A stretch of DNA of 64,000 nucleotides from Luteimonas chenhongjianii (GTDB taxonomy: Bacteria; Pseudomonadota; Gammaproteobacteria; Xanthomonadales; Xanthomonadaceae): positions 124,001 to 188,000 of the forward strand of contig NZ_CP023406.1 in the NCBI RefSeq assembly GCF_002327105.1. The letters are read 5' to 3'. Position 1 is the stretch's first letter. The number at the start of each line of letters is the position of its first letter. Shown here piece by piece: positions 30,021 to 39,192 of the stretch. The position numbers were made by a program, and so were the translations under genes. Below the pieces are notes generated by a model that saw nothing but the letters and a program-made list of their open reading frames with translations, had not been told where the DNA came from and searched no databases.

Positions 30021-31207
30021 CTGGCGTCGTCCAGCTGTCGATAGACCTCGGCGTACCGGGAGACGCCCTCGCCGAGCGAGAAGTGCCTATGGGCAGCGTC
30101 CCTGCAGCGCTCATGGATGTGCGGGTCGGAGGCGAGCGCGAGCAGATCGCGTACGCCGCTGGCAAGTGCGGCGTCGTCAGTGATGTCTATGGCCACTCCC
30201 ACTCCAGCATCCTCGAGGATGGCCGCCATGTCCCCAACGCCGCGGTTGGCGAGGCAGGGAATGCCGCAGCCAAGGAATTCGCCCAGCTTTGTGGGCGCCG
30301 AGGCCTGTTTGGAGAACACCGGCTTGATGAAGAACACACCCGCATGCATCCGCGCCATCTGCGCCGGCACCTCGGCGTGGCTGACGCTGCGCAGCTCCAC
30401 GTCGGCCAGCGATACCCCGCCTTGCTGGAGCCGCTCGCGGATGTAGTCATGCTCGTTGCGGTTGATCACCAGCAGACGCGCATCGCCCACCCGTTCGCGC
30501 AGCAGGCGGAAACTCTCCACCACGGCATCGAACAGGTACCAGGTGCCGGCCGAGCCGACATAACCCAGGACGAAACCCGGCCGGGGCGTATCCCCGGGCA
30601 CGAAGTGGTCCAGATCGGCGCAGGTCGGAATGACGGTGACCGGCGGCATCCGCCCGCGCAGATAGTCGAAGCCGGCCATCTCGTCGACCGCCGCCCGGGT
30701 CAGCGACACCACGTGATCGGCTCCGAGCAGGAACCGCCGCTCGAACGCCTTCGCCACGCGGTAGATGGCGCCGTCGCGTGGCCACAGCCCGCCGTCCACC
30801 CGCTCATCTGCCCAGAAGCCGCGCATGTCGAACACGAACCGCGTGTCGGAGAGCCGCTTGAGTGCCAGGGCCATGACCCCCGGCACGTAGCTGCGGGCGT
30901 GGACGATGCCGATCCCGTGGCGCCGCACCAGCCCCAGACCGGCAACGGTTCCCACCCCGATGTCCCAGGCGGTGGCCACTGCGGAGGGGCGCTTGTGGTA
31001 ACGCCGCGGATGCCAGTGGATGCCGGCGGCGCGGATGCGTGCGGCCGTCGACTCCCGCAGCGTCGCGTCCTGCCAGTCCTCGGCCTTCTCGAAGCTCAGC
31101 AGATGGATGTCCCGCTCGTCTGCCAGCTTTTCGAGATAGGCCAGCACCTGGGACTGCCCGAGCGGTTCAAGCATGCCGTCGTAGGCAATGTAGAGCAGCG
31201 GCTTCAA
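30017..31207 (-). CDS. Glycosyltransferase family 4 protein
   Basis: A 396-residue GT-B enzyme. The start is taken as TTG at 31207: it overlaps the previous stop in TTGA, has GGGAGG ten bases upstream and gives the expected N-terminus KPLLYIAYDGMLEPLGQSQVLAYLEKL. The open frame above (to 31531) is a shadow of the previous gene. The C-terminal half has LGYVGSAGTWYLFDAV and the acceptor/donor region with SAPTKLGEFLGCGIPCLANRGVG. Position in the operon suggests a role in repeat-unit assembly; sugar not known. Confidence 0.88.
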   Translation of the reverse strand: MKPLLYIAYDGMLEPLGQSQVLAYLEKLADERDIHLLSFEKAEDWQDATLRESTAARIRAAGIHWHPRRYHKRPSAVATAWDIGVGTVAGLGLVRRHGIGIVHARSYVPGVMALALKRLSDTRFVFDMRGFWADERVDGGLWPRDGAIYRVAKAFERRFLLGADHVVSLTRAAVDEMAGFDYLRGRMPPVTVIPTCADLDHFVPGDTPRPGFVLGYVGSAGTWYLFDAVVESFRLLRERVGDARLLVINRNEHDYIRERLQQGGVSLADVELRSVSHAEVPAQMARMHAGVFFIKPVFSKQASAPTKLGEFLGCGIPCLANRGVGDMAAILEDAGVGVAIDITDDAALASGVRDLLALASDPHIHERCRDAAHRHFSLGEGVSRYAEVYRQLDDAR

Positions 31208-32310
31208 GCTGGCCTCCCTGCACGCCAGTCGGGCAGCAGCAGATCCAGGTATTCGTCGGCGATCTTCTCCACGGAAAAATCGCGGGCACGCGCCTTGAGC
31301 GCGGAGCGGTCGTGCGTCCCCCGCAGGGCCGCCTGCATGGCGGCCGCCAGCGCTTCGGGATCGCCGACCGGCGTCAGCGTACCGTACTTGCCACCCTCCA
31401 GAATCTCGCTGGGCCCGGCCGGGCAGTCCGTGCTGACGATCGGCACGCCGTACTCCATGGCCTCGACGATCACGTTGCCGAAGCCTTCGTAGTCGGAGGC
31501 CAGAACGAACAGATCGGCGTGGGCGTACCACGCTGACGGGTCGGCCACGTACCCGGGCATCGACACGCGGCCGTGCAATCGGAGATCACGCACCAGCGCT
31601 TCGAGGCGCGGGCGCTCTTCCCCCTCTCCAAGGATGCACAAGGTCAGGTCCGGCTCGGCCAGCCTGGCGAACGCCCGGAGCAGCAGGTCGTGGCGCTTCA
31701 CCTTTTTCAGTGTCCCGACCGTCAGGACGACGCGGCCCGGTTCGCCCAGAACCCGTGGCCTCTGCAACAACCCGGTTGGTGCCCGCATCCCGGCGGCCGG
31801 ATTGTGGACCACCCGGAAGTCGCTCCGGGGAAGCCCGGACAGCGCGGCAAGCCCATCAGCGACACCCGCGGACACACCGATGCGCGCATCGGCCCAAGGA
31901 TATGCGAAGCGCGTACTGCCACGCAGCACTGCCCGGTGGACCCGGCCACGACCGGCGTAGGCAAGCGAGAGCGGCGAATGCTCGCTTATCGCGACGCGGC
32001 CGCGGAACCGGACCGCGCGTGCGGCGAGAGGGGCCAGCACGGTCAACGGCCACATCGCCGCGAGCAGGGCCTGCGGCCTACGGCCGCGCAGGTAGCGGGT
32101 CAGAGGCACGAACGCGCTGCGGATCCGTGGCGCGCCGAGGTCGACGAGCGACGCCCCTTCCGGCAGCTCCTGGATCAGCTCGCCCGCCCGCCTGAGCAGC
32201 ACGAATTCCACCGCGAAACCCCGCCGCAGCCAGATAGCCGCCATTTGCAGCCGCATACGCTCGGCGCCGCCAGGACCGAGATCAGGTAGAAGGATGGCAA
32301 GCGTGGCCAT
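31204..32310 (-). CDS. Glycosyltransferase family 4 protein (WbpY/TagE-like GT-B)
   Basis: A 368-residue glycosyltransferase. The start LAILLPDLGPGGAERMRLQMA carries the GGAER loop common in GT4, and the second domain has VVLTVGTLKKVKRHDLLLRAF and the EX7E element in EGFGNVIVEAMEYGVPIVSTD. It lies two bases after the FkbM gene and overlaps the next glycosyltransferase. It probably adds one sugar of the repeat unit on the cytoplasmic face. Confidence 0.92.
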   Translation of the reverse strand: MATLAILLPDLGPGGAERMRLQMAAIWLRRGFAVEFVLLRRAGELIQELPEGASLVDLGAPRIRSAFVPLTRYLRGRRPQALLAAMWPLTVLAPLAARAVRFRGRVAISEHSPLSLAYAGRGRVHRAVLRGSTRFAYPWADARIGVSAGVADGLAALSGLPRSDFRVVHNPAAGMRAPTGLLQRPRVLGEPGRVVLTVGTLKKVKRHDLLLRAFARLAEPDLTLCILGEGEERPRLEALVRDLRLHGRVSMPGYVADPSAWYAHADLFVLASDYEGFGNVIVEAMEYGVPIVSTDCPAGPSEILEGGKYGTLTPVGDPEALAAAMQAALRGTHDRSALKARARDFSVEKIADEYLDLLLPDWRAGRPA

Positions 32311-32312
32311 TA

Positions 32313-33212
32313 TTATTCTGACTTCTCGGCCAACCAGTTGTTGCCATCCAACTTCCTAAGAGCGAATCCTGCATCCTCAAGCAACGCGCTTAAGGCATCC
32401 TTGCTGACACACCCCCGAGACCAAGCCTCATAGGCGATGAAATTTGTCTTTTTCAAGAGGCTCTTCGCGCCACGAAAGGCCTGAAGTTCGGCTCCCTCAA
32501 CGTCGATCTTCATCAGTTTTACAGACGAAATGCGTTCGGCAACCGCATCCAGTGTTGTGGTTTGGACCGGAATTTCGCTACTGGTCTCGTGGCGCTCTGC
32601 ACCGCCACTGATCGAGGCTTGCCCATACTTTCCGGCCTGGACCATCGCGATCACCACGTCCCCCTCCACGTCACTGATGGCATTCTTGACCACAGTGACA
32701 TTGCGCAGATGGTTCATGTGGATGTGTGACTCCAATCGCTTGGCTGTGTCGGGCATCATTTCAATGCTGATCACCCGCCCGCCAGGCCCAACCAGGCGCG
32801 AGGCCAGCACCGTATAGATTCCGATGTTTGCCCCGGCATCGATGAATGCATCTCCGGGTCGAAGGACTTTTCGCGCCAGTTCCGCGATTGAATGTTCGCG
32901 CCACGGCAGAACATGCCAGAGGTCATCGGTGCGGGCGCGTAGCGAGAATCTTCCAAATCCTGGAACTTCGACGTTGGCGTCCTGCAGAAGGATAGGATCC
33001 TGCCAGTCTTGGATGTTGCACAAGCTCAAGAACGGGGCCGCCAGCGCCGAACGAATCAGCGTTAACTCATCGGCTGCGCTCTGACCTCTTACTTGCCAGA
33101 GAATTGGCAGCCAACGCACGAGACGCTGCGTGTAGTGCAGGAGCGCCCTAAGGGTGGCGCGAGCAGGGACGGGAAGGTACCGCTTTAGAGTTGCGCGCAT
33201 AGAACCCTTCAC
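32313..33212 (-). CDS. FkbM family methyltransferase
   Basis: A 299-residue methyltransferase likely to O-methylate a sugar of the polymer. FkbM features are GDAFIDAGANIGIYTVLAS (SAM loop), GGRVISIEMMPD, and VKLMKIDVEGAELQAFRGA. Two start codons are possible, ATG 33212 and ATG 33200. The gene and the next one upstream (wzx) are visibly more AT-rich than the surrounding glycosyltransferases, a sign of separate acquisition. Five bases separate it from wzx. Confidence 0.92.
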   Translation of the reverse strand: MKGSMRATLKRYLPVPARATLRALLHYTQRLVRWLPILWQVRGQSAADELTLIRSALAAPFLSLCNIQDWQDPILLQDANVEVPGFGRFSLRARTDDLWHVLPWREHSIAELARKVLRPGDAFIDAGANIGIYTVLASRLVGPGGRVISIEMMPDTAKRLESHIHMNHLRNVTVVKNAISDVEGDVVIAMVQAGKYGQASISGGAERHETSSEIPVQTTTLDAVAERISSVKLMKIDVEGAELQAFRGAKSLLKKTNFIAYEAWSRGCVSKDALSALLEDAGFALRKLDGNNWLAEKSE

Positions 33213-33217
33213 CGGAA

Positions 33218-34555
33218 TTAGTTCGCAGATTTACGCAGGAAGCCCCACACGCCCGTATCCAAGCCGAGCAAGCGCTGGCAATCACGCCACATCAATGCAT
33301 TCCACAGGGCGGCAGAGGCAAGGTTGGAGTACGCCGCACCCATCATGCCGTAGTCCTTGATAAGGATCGGCGACACCACAAGCAATAGCGCTAACGCGAA
33401 AGCGGAGGCAGAGGTCACTTTTTTCTGATGGCCGGTCATGTTCAACAGCACGGCATTGATTCCAAACAGTGCATTCACTAAAGCGGCCACACAAAGTATG
33501 ACCAGCGCTTGGTTTCCACTAGAAAATTCACGACCAAACACAAAAGCAAGCAACTGCTCCCCCGCAATGAAGAAGGGCAACGAAAGCAGTAGGACTCCAA
33601 GCACCATGCCGCCGGAAACTAGGGCCAGCATGCGCCGCAACTGGACACGCTGCTGCGTCGCATGCAGCTTGGCCACCAGGGGCATGCTCACTATGTTGAA
33701 GAGAGTCAGTGGCATAGCCACCAGTGCGGTGGTCGATGCCGCCACCCGGAACACCCCCACCTCCGCCACCGACACCATAGCGCCAAGAAGGAGGATTAGC
33801 AGGTGAGATTGCAACAACCGCATACCTTCGGTCATTGCCATTGGAATTGCGCTAAACCACCACTGCCTGGAGCTCGTCTCTGGCTCGTTCGCGCGCACTT
33901 TTGGCGTCATGGCACGCATCAGGAGGCGGTGGGCGACCATCAGGGAGACGGTGGCCGCAATCACGCCCAACCACATCGCCAAGGCCGGTGTCATTGGGAA
34001 CAGGCCCAGCGGAACTCCAAACAACAGCAGAGAATGGAGGCCGGGACGCAGGGCGGCCTCCGCGAACTGACCTCTTATGATCTGCTGCGTTCCGCGTAGC
34101 GCAGCCGAATGTATCGACAGGAGCGCCACCACGGGAACCAGGGCGATGCCCGGCAACAACGCTTTAGCCAGCGCGCCCTGAAGCTCGCCATTCCATATCA
34201 ACCAAGCAAGAAGGCACAGCCCAACGAAGGCTGCGATGGTCATGGATGCGCGCGTGGCCCATCGCAGGACGCCCCGCAGCCTTCCCCACTGCTCGTTCGC
34301 GTAAGCTGCGGCCACCTCTCGTGTCACCAACTGTGGGAAACCAAACTCCGTGGGGACCGTCAACAGCGCGATGATCGACATCGCCAAGCCATAGACGCCG
34401 TAGCCCTCTGCGCCTAGTCCACGCGCGAGCTGGACGCCGACTAGAAAGCCGAAAGCAAGACCCACGACCCGTATACCGGCGCTTCCAGTAATGGCCTTCG
34501 CCAGTGTTGGACCTAGGCTATCCCGCGCCAGGTAGTCGCGTAGTCGATTAATCAA
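33218..34555 (-). CDS. wzx: Oligosaccharide flippase (Wzx)
   Basis: A 445-residue polytopic protein of the polysaccharide-transport/MOP superfamily with about twelve helices. The N-terminal stretch GSAGIRVVGLAFGFLVGVQLARGLGAEGYGVYGLAMSII is diagnostic, with the LARGLGAEGYGVY pattern. It should flip lipid-linked repeat units to the periplasmic face for the Wzy polymerase. Composition is AT-rich compared with the tviB gene upstream: a hand count of one 60-base line (33481-33540) gave 28 G/C. Flippases are often the most variable gene in such loci. Confidence 0.92.
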   Translation of the reverse strand: MINRLRDYLARDSLGPTLAKAITGSAGIRVVGLAFGFLVGVQLARGLGAEGYGVYGLAMSIIALLTVPTEFGFPQLVTREVAAAYANEQWGRLRGVLRWATRASMTIAAFVGLCLLAWLIWNGELQGALAKALLPGIALVPVVALLSIHSAALRGTQQIIRGQFAEAALRPGLHSLLLFGVPLGLFPMTPALAMWLGVIAATVSLMVAHRLLMRAMTPKVRANEPETSSRQWWFSAIPMAMTEGMRLLQSHLLILLLGAMVSVAEVGVFRVAASTTALVAMPLTLFNIVSMPLVAKLHATQQRVQLRRMLALVSGGMVLGVLLLSLPFFIAGEQLLAFVFGREFSSGNQALVILCVAALVNALFGINAVLLNMTGHQKKVTSASAFALALLLVVSPILIKDYGMMGAAYSNLASAALWNALMWRDCQRLLGLDTGVWGFLRKSAN

Positions 34556-34609
34556 GGCACTGGCTTCAGTAGTGCGTTAAACGGAGCGGCTGCACAGGAA
34601 GCTCTATGC

Positions 34610-35893
34610 TCACAGCCGCCCATCGGCGGCTTCCTTGGGCAACACGTATTTCACGTCATACAGCACGGCGCTCGGCTTGCCGTAAGCCCGGATACCAGAG
34701 GCGCCGAGAGCTCGGAACTCGTTATGCCCCACCGCAATCACGATGGCGTCGTATTCGCCCTGTCCGGGGACGCTCAGCCCTAACCCATACTCGTTCCAAG
34801 CCTCTGCTACATCCACCCATGGATCGCACACATCGACTTGCGCGCTATAACCCTTTAGCGCCGCGATTATGTCCACTACGCGCGTGTTCCGCAGGTCCGG
34901 GCAGTTCTCCTTGAAGGCCAGTCCCAGGATCAGCACGCGCGCCTGCACCGGGTTGATCCCGTTGCGCACCATGAGCCGGATCACCTGGTTCGCCACGTAC
35001 CCGCCCATGCCGTCGTTGGTGCGGCGCCCGGCAAGGATCACGTCCGGGTGGTGCCCGACCTCCTGCGCCTTGTGGGTCAGGTAGTAGGGATCGACGCTGA
35101 TGCAGTGCCCGCCCACGAGACCGGGACGGAACGGCAGGAAATTCCACTTGGTACCTGCGGCTTCGAGCACTTCGAGCGTGTCGATGCCCAGTTTGTTGAA
35201 CAGGATCGCCAGGTCGTTGATCAGCGCGATGTTGAGATCGCGCTGGGTGTTCTCGATCACCTTCGCGGCTTCGGCCACCTTGATGCTGCTGGTCTTGTGG
35301 GTGCCGGCAGTGATGACGCTGGCATACATCGCGTCCACGAAGTCGGCTGTGGCCGGCGTGCTGCCACTGGTCACCTTGAGGATGTTGGTGACGCGGTGCG
35401 CCTTGTCGCCGGGATTGATGCGCTCGGGGCTGTAGCCACAGAAGAAGTCCCGGTTGAACGTCAGGCCGCTCCCCTGTTCGAGGATCGGCACGCACACTTC
35501 CTCGGTGCAGCCGGGATACACGGTGCTTTCGTACACCACGGTATCGCCGGCCTTCAGCACCTTGCCCAGCGCTTCGCTGGCACGGCGCAACGGCGCAAGG
35601 TCCGGGCGACGCGCGATGTCGATCGGCGTCGGCACGGTGACGATGTACACGTTGCACCCGGCGATGCCGTCCAGCTCGCTGGTGAAGACCAGGCGGACGG
35701 CTTCTGCCAGCAATTCCGGCTCCACCTCCAGAGTGCTGTCGCGGCCGTCCCTGAGTTCGGCGATGCGCCTCTGGTTGATGTCGAAGCCGACGGTGTCGTA
35801 CTGCTTGCCGAACTCCACCGCCAGCGGCAGGCCGACGTAGCCGAGACCGACGACGGCGATACGGGTGTTGGCGGGGCTGGGCAGATTGGCCAT
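34610..35893 (-). CDS. tviB: UDP-N-acetyl-D-glucosamine/galactosamine 6-dehydrogenase (TviB/WbpO-like)
   Basis: A 427-residue enzyme that oxidises UDP-GlcNAc or UDP-GalNAc to the uronic acid with NAD+. ATG 35893 is the start fitting the family; the frame above it belongs to tviC in another frame. The NAD loop is GLGYVG (G16-G21), the catalytic cysteine is C264 in GGHCISVDPYYL, and the substrate-binding RPGLVGGH and LGLAFKENCPDLRNT motifs are intact. Next to the tviC-like epimerase the product is probably UDP-GalNAcA. Confidence 0.93.
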   Translation of the reverse strand: MANLPSPANTRIAVVGLGYVGLPLAVEFGKQYDTVGFDINQRRIAELRDGRDSTLEVEPELLAEAVRLVFTSELDGIAGCNVYIVTVPTPIDIARRPDLAPLRRASEALGKVLKAGDTVVYESTVYPGCTEEVCVPILEQGSGLTFNRDFFCGYSPERINPGDKAHRVTNILKVTSGSTPATADFVDAMYASVITAGTHKTSSIKVAEAAKVIENTQRDLNIALINDLAILFNKLGIDTLEVLEAAGTKWNFLPFRPGLVGGHCISVDPYYLTHKAQEVGHHPDVILAGRRTNDGMGGYVANQVIRLMVRNGINPVQARVLILGLAFKENCPDLRNTRVVDIIAALKGYSAQVDVCDPWVDVAEAWNEYGLGLSVPGQGEYDAIVIAVGHNEFRALGASGIRAYGKPSAVLYDVKYVLPKEAADGRL

Positions 35894-35951
35894 TCGACTG
35901 GGATCCGTGACGCGGCGGAGGTTGCGGAAAGGTGCCGGCAGGCAACCGGGG

Positions 35952-36989
35952 CTAAACGGCCCGGTTGCGGACGTACCACGGCATGGCTTCACCGATGCCG
36001 GCCGCCAGACGATGGGTGGGCGCGTAACCGAGCAGACGCTGGGCCTTGCCGGTGTCGGCCTGGCTGTGGCGCACGTCACCGGCGCGGAATTCCCGGTAGC
36101 ACGGCGTGGCAGCCAGCGCGACACCGTGCTCCACGAGGTTGTCGCGCAGCAGGGCGAACAGGTGATTGAGCGTGGTGCGATCGCCCACGGCGACGTTGTA
36201 GACCGCGTTTTGCGCCTCCGCGTTGGCCGTCGTTGCGGCCAGCAGATTGGCCTGCACGGCATTGGCCACGTAGGTGAAGTCGCGACTGGTTTCGCCATCA
36301 CCGTTGATCCACACGACCTCGCCCCGGAGCAGCGATCCCGTCCATTTGGGGATCACGGCGGCATATGCGCCGTCCGGGTTCTGGCGCGGCCCGAATACGT
36401 TGAAGTAGCGCAGGCCGATGGTGTTGAAGCCGTAGTTCCCCGCGAACACGTCGGCGTACAGCTCGTTGACGTATTTGGTCACGGCGTATGGACTGAGCGG
36501 CTTGCCGATGCGCTCCTCCACCTTGGGAAGCGCCGGGTGGTCGCCGTAGGTGCTGCTGCTGCCCGCGTAGACGAAGCTGCGCACCCTCGCATCGCGCGCG
36601 GCCACGAGCATGTTGAGGAAGCCGCTGATGTTGGCGGCGTTGGTGTTGGCAGGGTCGGCAAGGCTGCGCGGCACGCTGCCAAGCGCCGCCTGATGCAGCA
36701 CATGCTCCACACCCTGGCAGGCGCGGGCGCAGTCCCCGGGGTCGCGGATATCACCCTCGATGAAGGTGAAACGCTCCCACTGTTCCGGCGTCACCAGCCC
36801 CTGCACTTCCTCCAGGTTGTGGCGGAACCCGGTCGCGAAGTTGTCCAGGCCCACCACACGCTGGTCCAGCTTCAGCAGGGTTTCCAGCAGGTTGGAACCA
36901 ATGAAACCGGCTACGCCGGTGATCAGCCATGACCGCGGATGTTCCGGCAGGACTTTACGAAGGTGCTGGTAAGCAGTCATTGCGGGCAA
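35952..36989 (-). CDS. tviC: UDP-N-acetylglucosamine (uronate) 4-epimerase (TviC/WbpP-like)
   Basis: A 345-residue short-chain dehydrogenase/epimerase. The NAD loop is TGVAGFIG (G25, G28, G31), and the catalytic residues are S144 in [11 protein letters not shown] and Y168/K172 in SPYAVTKY. The N-terminal extension (YQHLRKVL) before the Rossmann fold is a feature of WbpP/TviC, distinguishing it from GalE. It works with tviB to convert UDP-GlcNAc to UDP-GalNAcA. The two genes are 58 bases apart. Confidence 0.92.
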   Translation of the reverse strand: MPAMTAYQHLRKVLPEHPRSWLITGVAGFIGSNLLETLLKLDQRVVGLDNFATGFRHNLEEVQGLVTPEQWERFTFIEGDIRDPGDCARACQGVEHVLHQAALGSVPRSLADPANTNAANISGFLNMLVAARDARVRSFVYAGSSSTYGDHPALPKVEERIGKPLSPYAVTKYVNELYADVFAGNYGFNTIGLRYFNVFGPRQNPDGAYAAVIPKWTGSLLRGEVVWINGDGETSRDFTYVANAVQANLLAATTANAEAQNAVYNVAVGDRTTLNHLFALLRDNLVEHGVALAATPCYREFRAGDVRHSQADTGKAQRLLGYAPTHRLAAGIGEAMPWYVRNRAV

Positions 36990-37073
36990 GCGTCCTGTTC
37001 AGCGGTGATGCGGACCATCGGACGTGTTGTGTACGCGGCTCCAGGTGGAGCCCTGTGCATGGATGCGTGACAG

Positions 37074-38426
37074 TCATCCGCTCATGACCACCCCGGGGCG
37101 CGCGAACGAGGCGGAAGCCGCGATGCCCGCCAGCGCTGCAGCGATTGCCAACAGGGCGGGCGTACGCATCGGATAGTCCACCAGCGAATGCGCGAGGACG
37201 ACGAGCAGCCCCAGCAATGCGGACTGGCTCAGCATGCGATCACCCGGCGGCTGCCGCTGGATGGCGACGAAGGTCGCCACCAGTAACATCGCGCCCGCCA
37301 GCATCAACGCGATGGCGACGAATCCCGCTTCCAGCGACCACTGCAAATATTCGTTATGTGCGTGATTGACGTACTCGCTCATCAACAGGCTGCGCGGCGC
37401 CTCCTGCTCGAAAATTGGGACATAACTGCCCACGCCACCGCCCAGCGGCGAGAAGCGGGTGGCGAGTTCACTGGTGGCAGCGCGCAGCGGCGCGCGCAGC
37501 TCATCGACAGCATCGACCCGCATCCAGCGCAATGCCGTCAGAAGCCCGGCGATGGCCACGGCCAGACCCCCGGCCAGTGCAAGCCGGCCGCGACGCGAGC
37601 CGCGCCAGTGCGGCCACTGCAATGCAACCACCATGCCGAGCGCGAGGATCACAAGCACGATGCCCGCACGCGAGCCGGTCAGCGGCAAGGCGGTGAGCGA
37701 AAGCAGCATCGCGACCACGCAGGCCAGCACGGTCAGCGCGCGCCGTGGGCGGCCCGGTTGCCAGTTGACCAGCGCATGCGCGGTGCCCGCACATGCCAGC
37801 GTGGCGGCGATCACCAGCAACGTGGCCTGGTGATTCGGATTGGCGAAGAAGCCGTTCATCGCCGGCGCCCACTGCGGGTAGGGGTTGAGCACGCTTTCCT
37901 GGGGGGCGCCGAGCTGGGCGACGCCGAGCAGCAGGCTGGCCATCGCAAGTCCCACGACCGCGGCCAGGACGGCGCGTTGCCCACGCGTCCGCAGGCTCAG
38001 GGTCAGCACAAAAACCGCCGCGGCGGGGAGGAGCGACAGCATGGCGGCCGTGACGGCGCCCGGGGCCAGGGACCAGCGGGCCGACTGGGCAACGCCCAGT
38101 GTGGCCAGGTCGGCATTCAGATCGCGACGCCCTTCGCCACCCCAACCAGCGGGCAGAGGAAGAAGTTGCAGCAACGGAAGTACCGCCACCAGCGCGAGCA
38201 GGGAGAGCCACGCGGTGGGCACCGCAGCGAATGCGGTATCCAGCCAGCGCCACACTCCCCATGCCAACAACGGCACTGCCATTGCGGCGGCCAGATCAAG
38301 ACCAAGACCGGCCTGCTGCGAGCTTCCGCCGCCAAGCAGGGCCACCGTCAGCAGAGCGCAGACGGCGCCCGTGGCGGCGACATCGCCAGCGTCAATGGCG
38401 ACATGCGAAGTGTCCATTCGGCGCAT
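37074..38426 (-). CDS. O-antigen ligase/polymerase family protein (Wzy_C domain)
   Basis: A 450-residue polytopic membrane protein with about eleven helices. The Wzy_C/WaaL domain shows LTGSRAGIVLVILALG, then a periplasmic loop with LGGGVGSYVPIF and VNHAHNEYLQWSLEAGFV (the H-x-x-H-N-x-Y pattern), and LVDYPMRTPALLAI near the end. It could polymerise the repeat units, attach the chain to an acceptor or modify it. GGGAGG precedes the ATG. A strong hairpin lies just upstream (38443-38470). Confidence 0.88.
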   Translation of the reverse strand: MRRMDTSHVAIDAGDVAATGAVCALLTVALLGGGSSQQAGLGLDLAAAMAVPLLAWGVWRWLDTAFAAVPTAWLSLLALVAVLPLLQLLPLPAGWGGEGRRDLNADLATLGVAQSARWSLAPGAVTAAMLSLLPAAAVFVLTLSLRTRGQRAVLAAVVGLAMASLLLGVAQLGAPQESVLNPYPQWAPAMNGFFANPNHQATLLVIAATLACAGTAHALVNWQPGRPRRALTVLACVVAMLLSLTALPLTGSRAGIVLVILALGMVVALQWPHWRGSRRGRLALAGGLAVAIAGLLTALRWMRVDAVDELRAPLRAATSELATRFSPLGGGVGSYVPIFEQEAPRSLLMSEYVNHAHNEYLQWSLEAGFVAIALMLAGAMLLVATFVAIQRQPPGDRMLSQSALLGLLVVLAHSLVDYPMRTPALLAIAAALAGIAASASFARPGVVMSG

Positions 38427-38442
38427 TGCCTCCCCCTAACGA

Positions 38443-38470
38443 AACGGGACGGCTGCAATCCCGTCCCGTT
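38443..38470 (-). terminator. Hairpin with T-rich tail between secreted protein gene and ligase gene
   Basis: On the minus strand AACGGGACGG and CCGTCCCGTT form a ten-pair perfect stem with an eight-base loop, followed by TTCGTTAG. It lies between the stop of the small secreted protein gene and the ribosome site of the ligase-like gene. It may end or reduce transcription of the upstream export/kinase genes before the assembly genes. Confidence 0.55.
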
Positions 38471-38490
38471 GGCTCACGACATGGGGTGCG

Positions 38491-38964
38491 TCAGCGGCTG
38501 ACCGGCGGCGGCGGCGCCCCCCGTAGCGGCTCCTGCGGCGGATCCGAATCGTCCAGAGTGCCCTCGGCGATCGCCACGATGGCTGCCACGCTGCCGCCAA
38601 TGATACCAACGGCGCCCCATTCGACCCCGCTCGCACCCACAGGCCCGTAGACATTGCTCCTGCTCGCATTGCCCCCGCTCGCCGCGGCGACGCATGTGGA
38701 GGGCACGCTGTACACGCCCGCGGAAGACAACGGCTGCGAGCAGCCATTGGGATAGACAAGCGTGGCGCGACTGCCTTCCGCCAGCATCACGCGGCTCCCA
38801 GCGGGAACCTGGGTGCCGGAGGCCGCGGGAGTGAACTCACCGCCCTGGCTGATCATTGCGCTACCGGAGTCGACCTGAAGCGTTGGCGCACTTTGGCCTT
38901 GGGCAATGGCCGGCGCCGTCGCCACAGCGCACAGAAGTGCAGCGAAAAATAGAGGCTTGTTCAT
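38491..38964 (-). CDS. Small secreted protein with FecR-like segment, function unknown
   Basis: A 157-residue protein. ATG 38964 starts a signal peptide (cleavage near AIAQG). The mature region, SAMISQGGEFTPAASGTQVPAGSRVMLAEGSRATLVYPNG, resembles the beta-strand pattern of FecR domains, and a hydrophobic stretch (GAVGIIGGSVAAIVAIAEG) precedes a Pro-rich end. One Cys pair (NGCSQ, STCVA) may form a disulphide. It is encoded inside the polysaccharide locus between a TPR protein and the ligase-like protein, so a surface or periplasmic role in polymer export is likely but not shown. Confidence 0.75.
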   Translation of the reverse strand: MNKPLFFAALLCAVATAPAIAQGQSAPTLQVDSGSAMISQGGEFTPAASGTQVPAGSRVMLAEGSRATLVYPNGCSQPLSSAGVYSVPSTCVAAASGGNASRSNVYGPVGASGVEWGAVGIIGGSVAAIVAIAEGTLDDSDPPQEPLRGAPPPPVSR

Positions 38965-39192
38965 ATGACGTCCTTCCGAATTTGGGGGGAGCATGCGACC
39001 GGACAGTTCGGTATTGAGCATAGGCCTCCCCGCCGTGCATAGCAACGCCTTATCGAAAAAAAACACGAATAAAATCAGTCAGATATGTGATTTCTGCGTG
39101 CATTTAATGTGACAGCGGCGCCGGTCCGAGCGGTTTCTCCTATTCATCGCCAGGCATCGACCAGCAGAGTTAATAAAAAAGCTCCAGCGGGA
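38965..39192 (-). promoter_or_regulatory. AT-rich gap upstream of the small secreted protein gene
   Basis: A 228-base gap following the TPR gene. On the minus strand a T6 run lies about 15-20 bases after the TPR stop, following only a weak stem, and an AT-rich patch with a T8 run lies around 39050-39090. Both a weak terminator and a new promoter are plausible, but no clear -35/-10 pair was seen. Confidence 0.35.
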
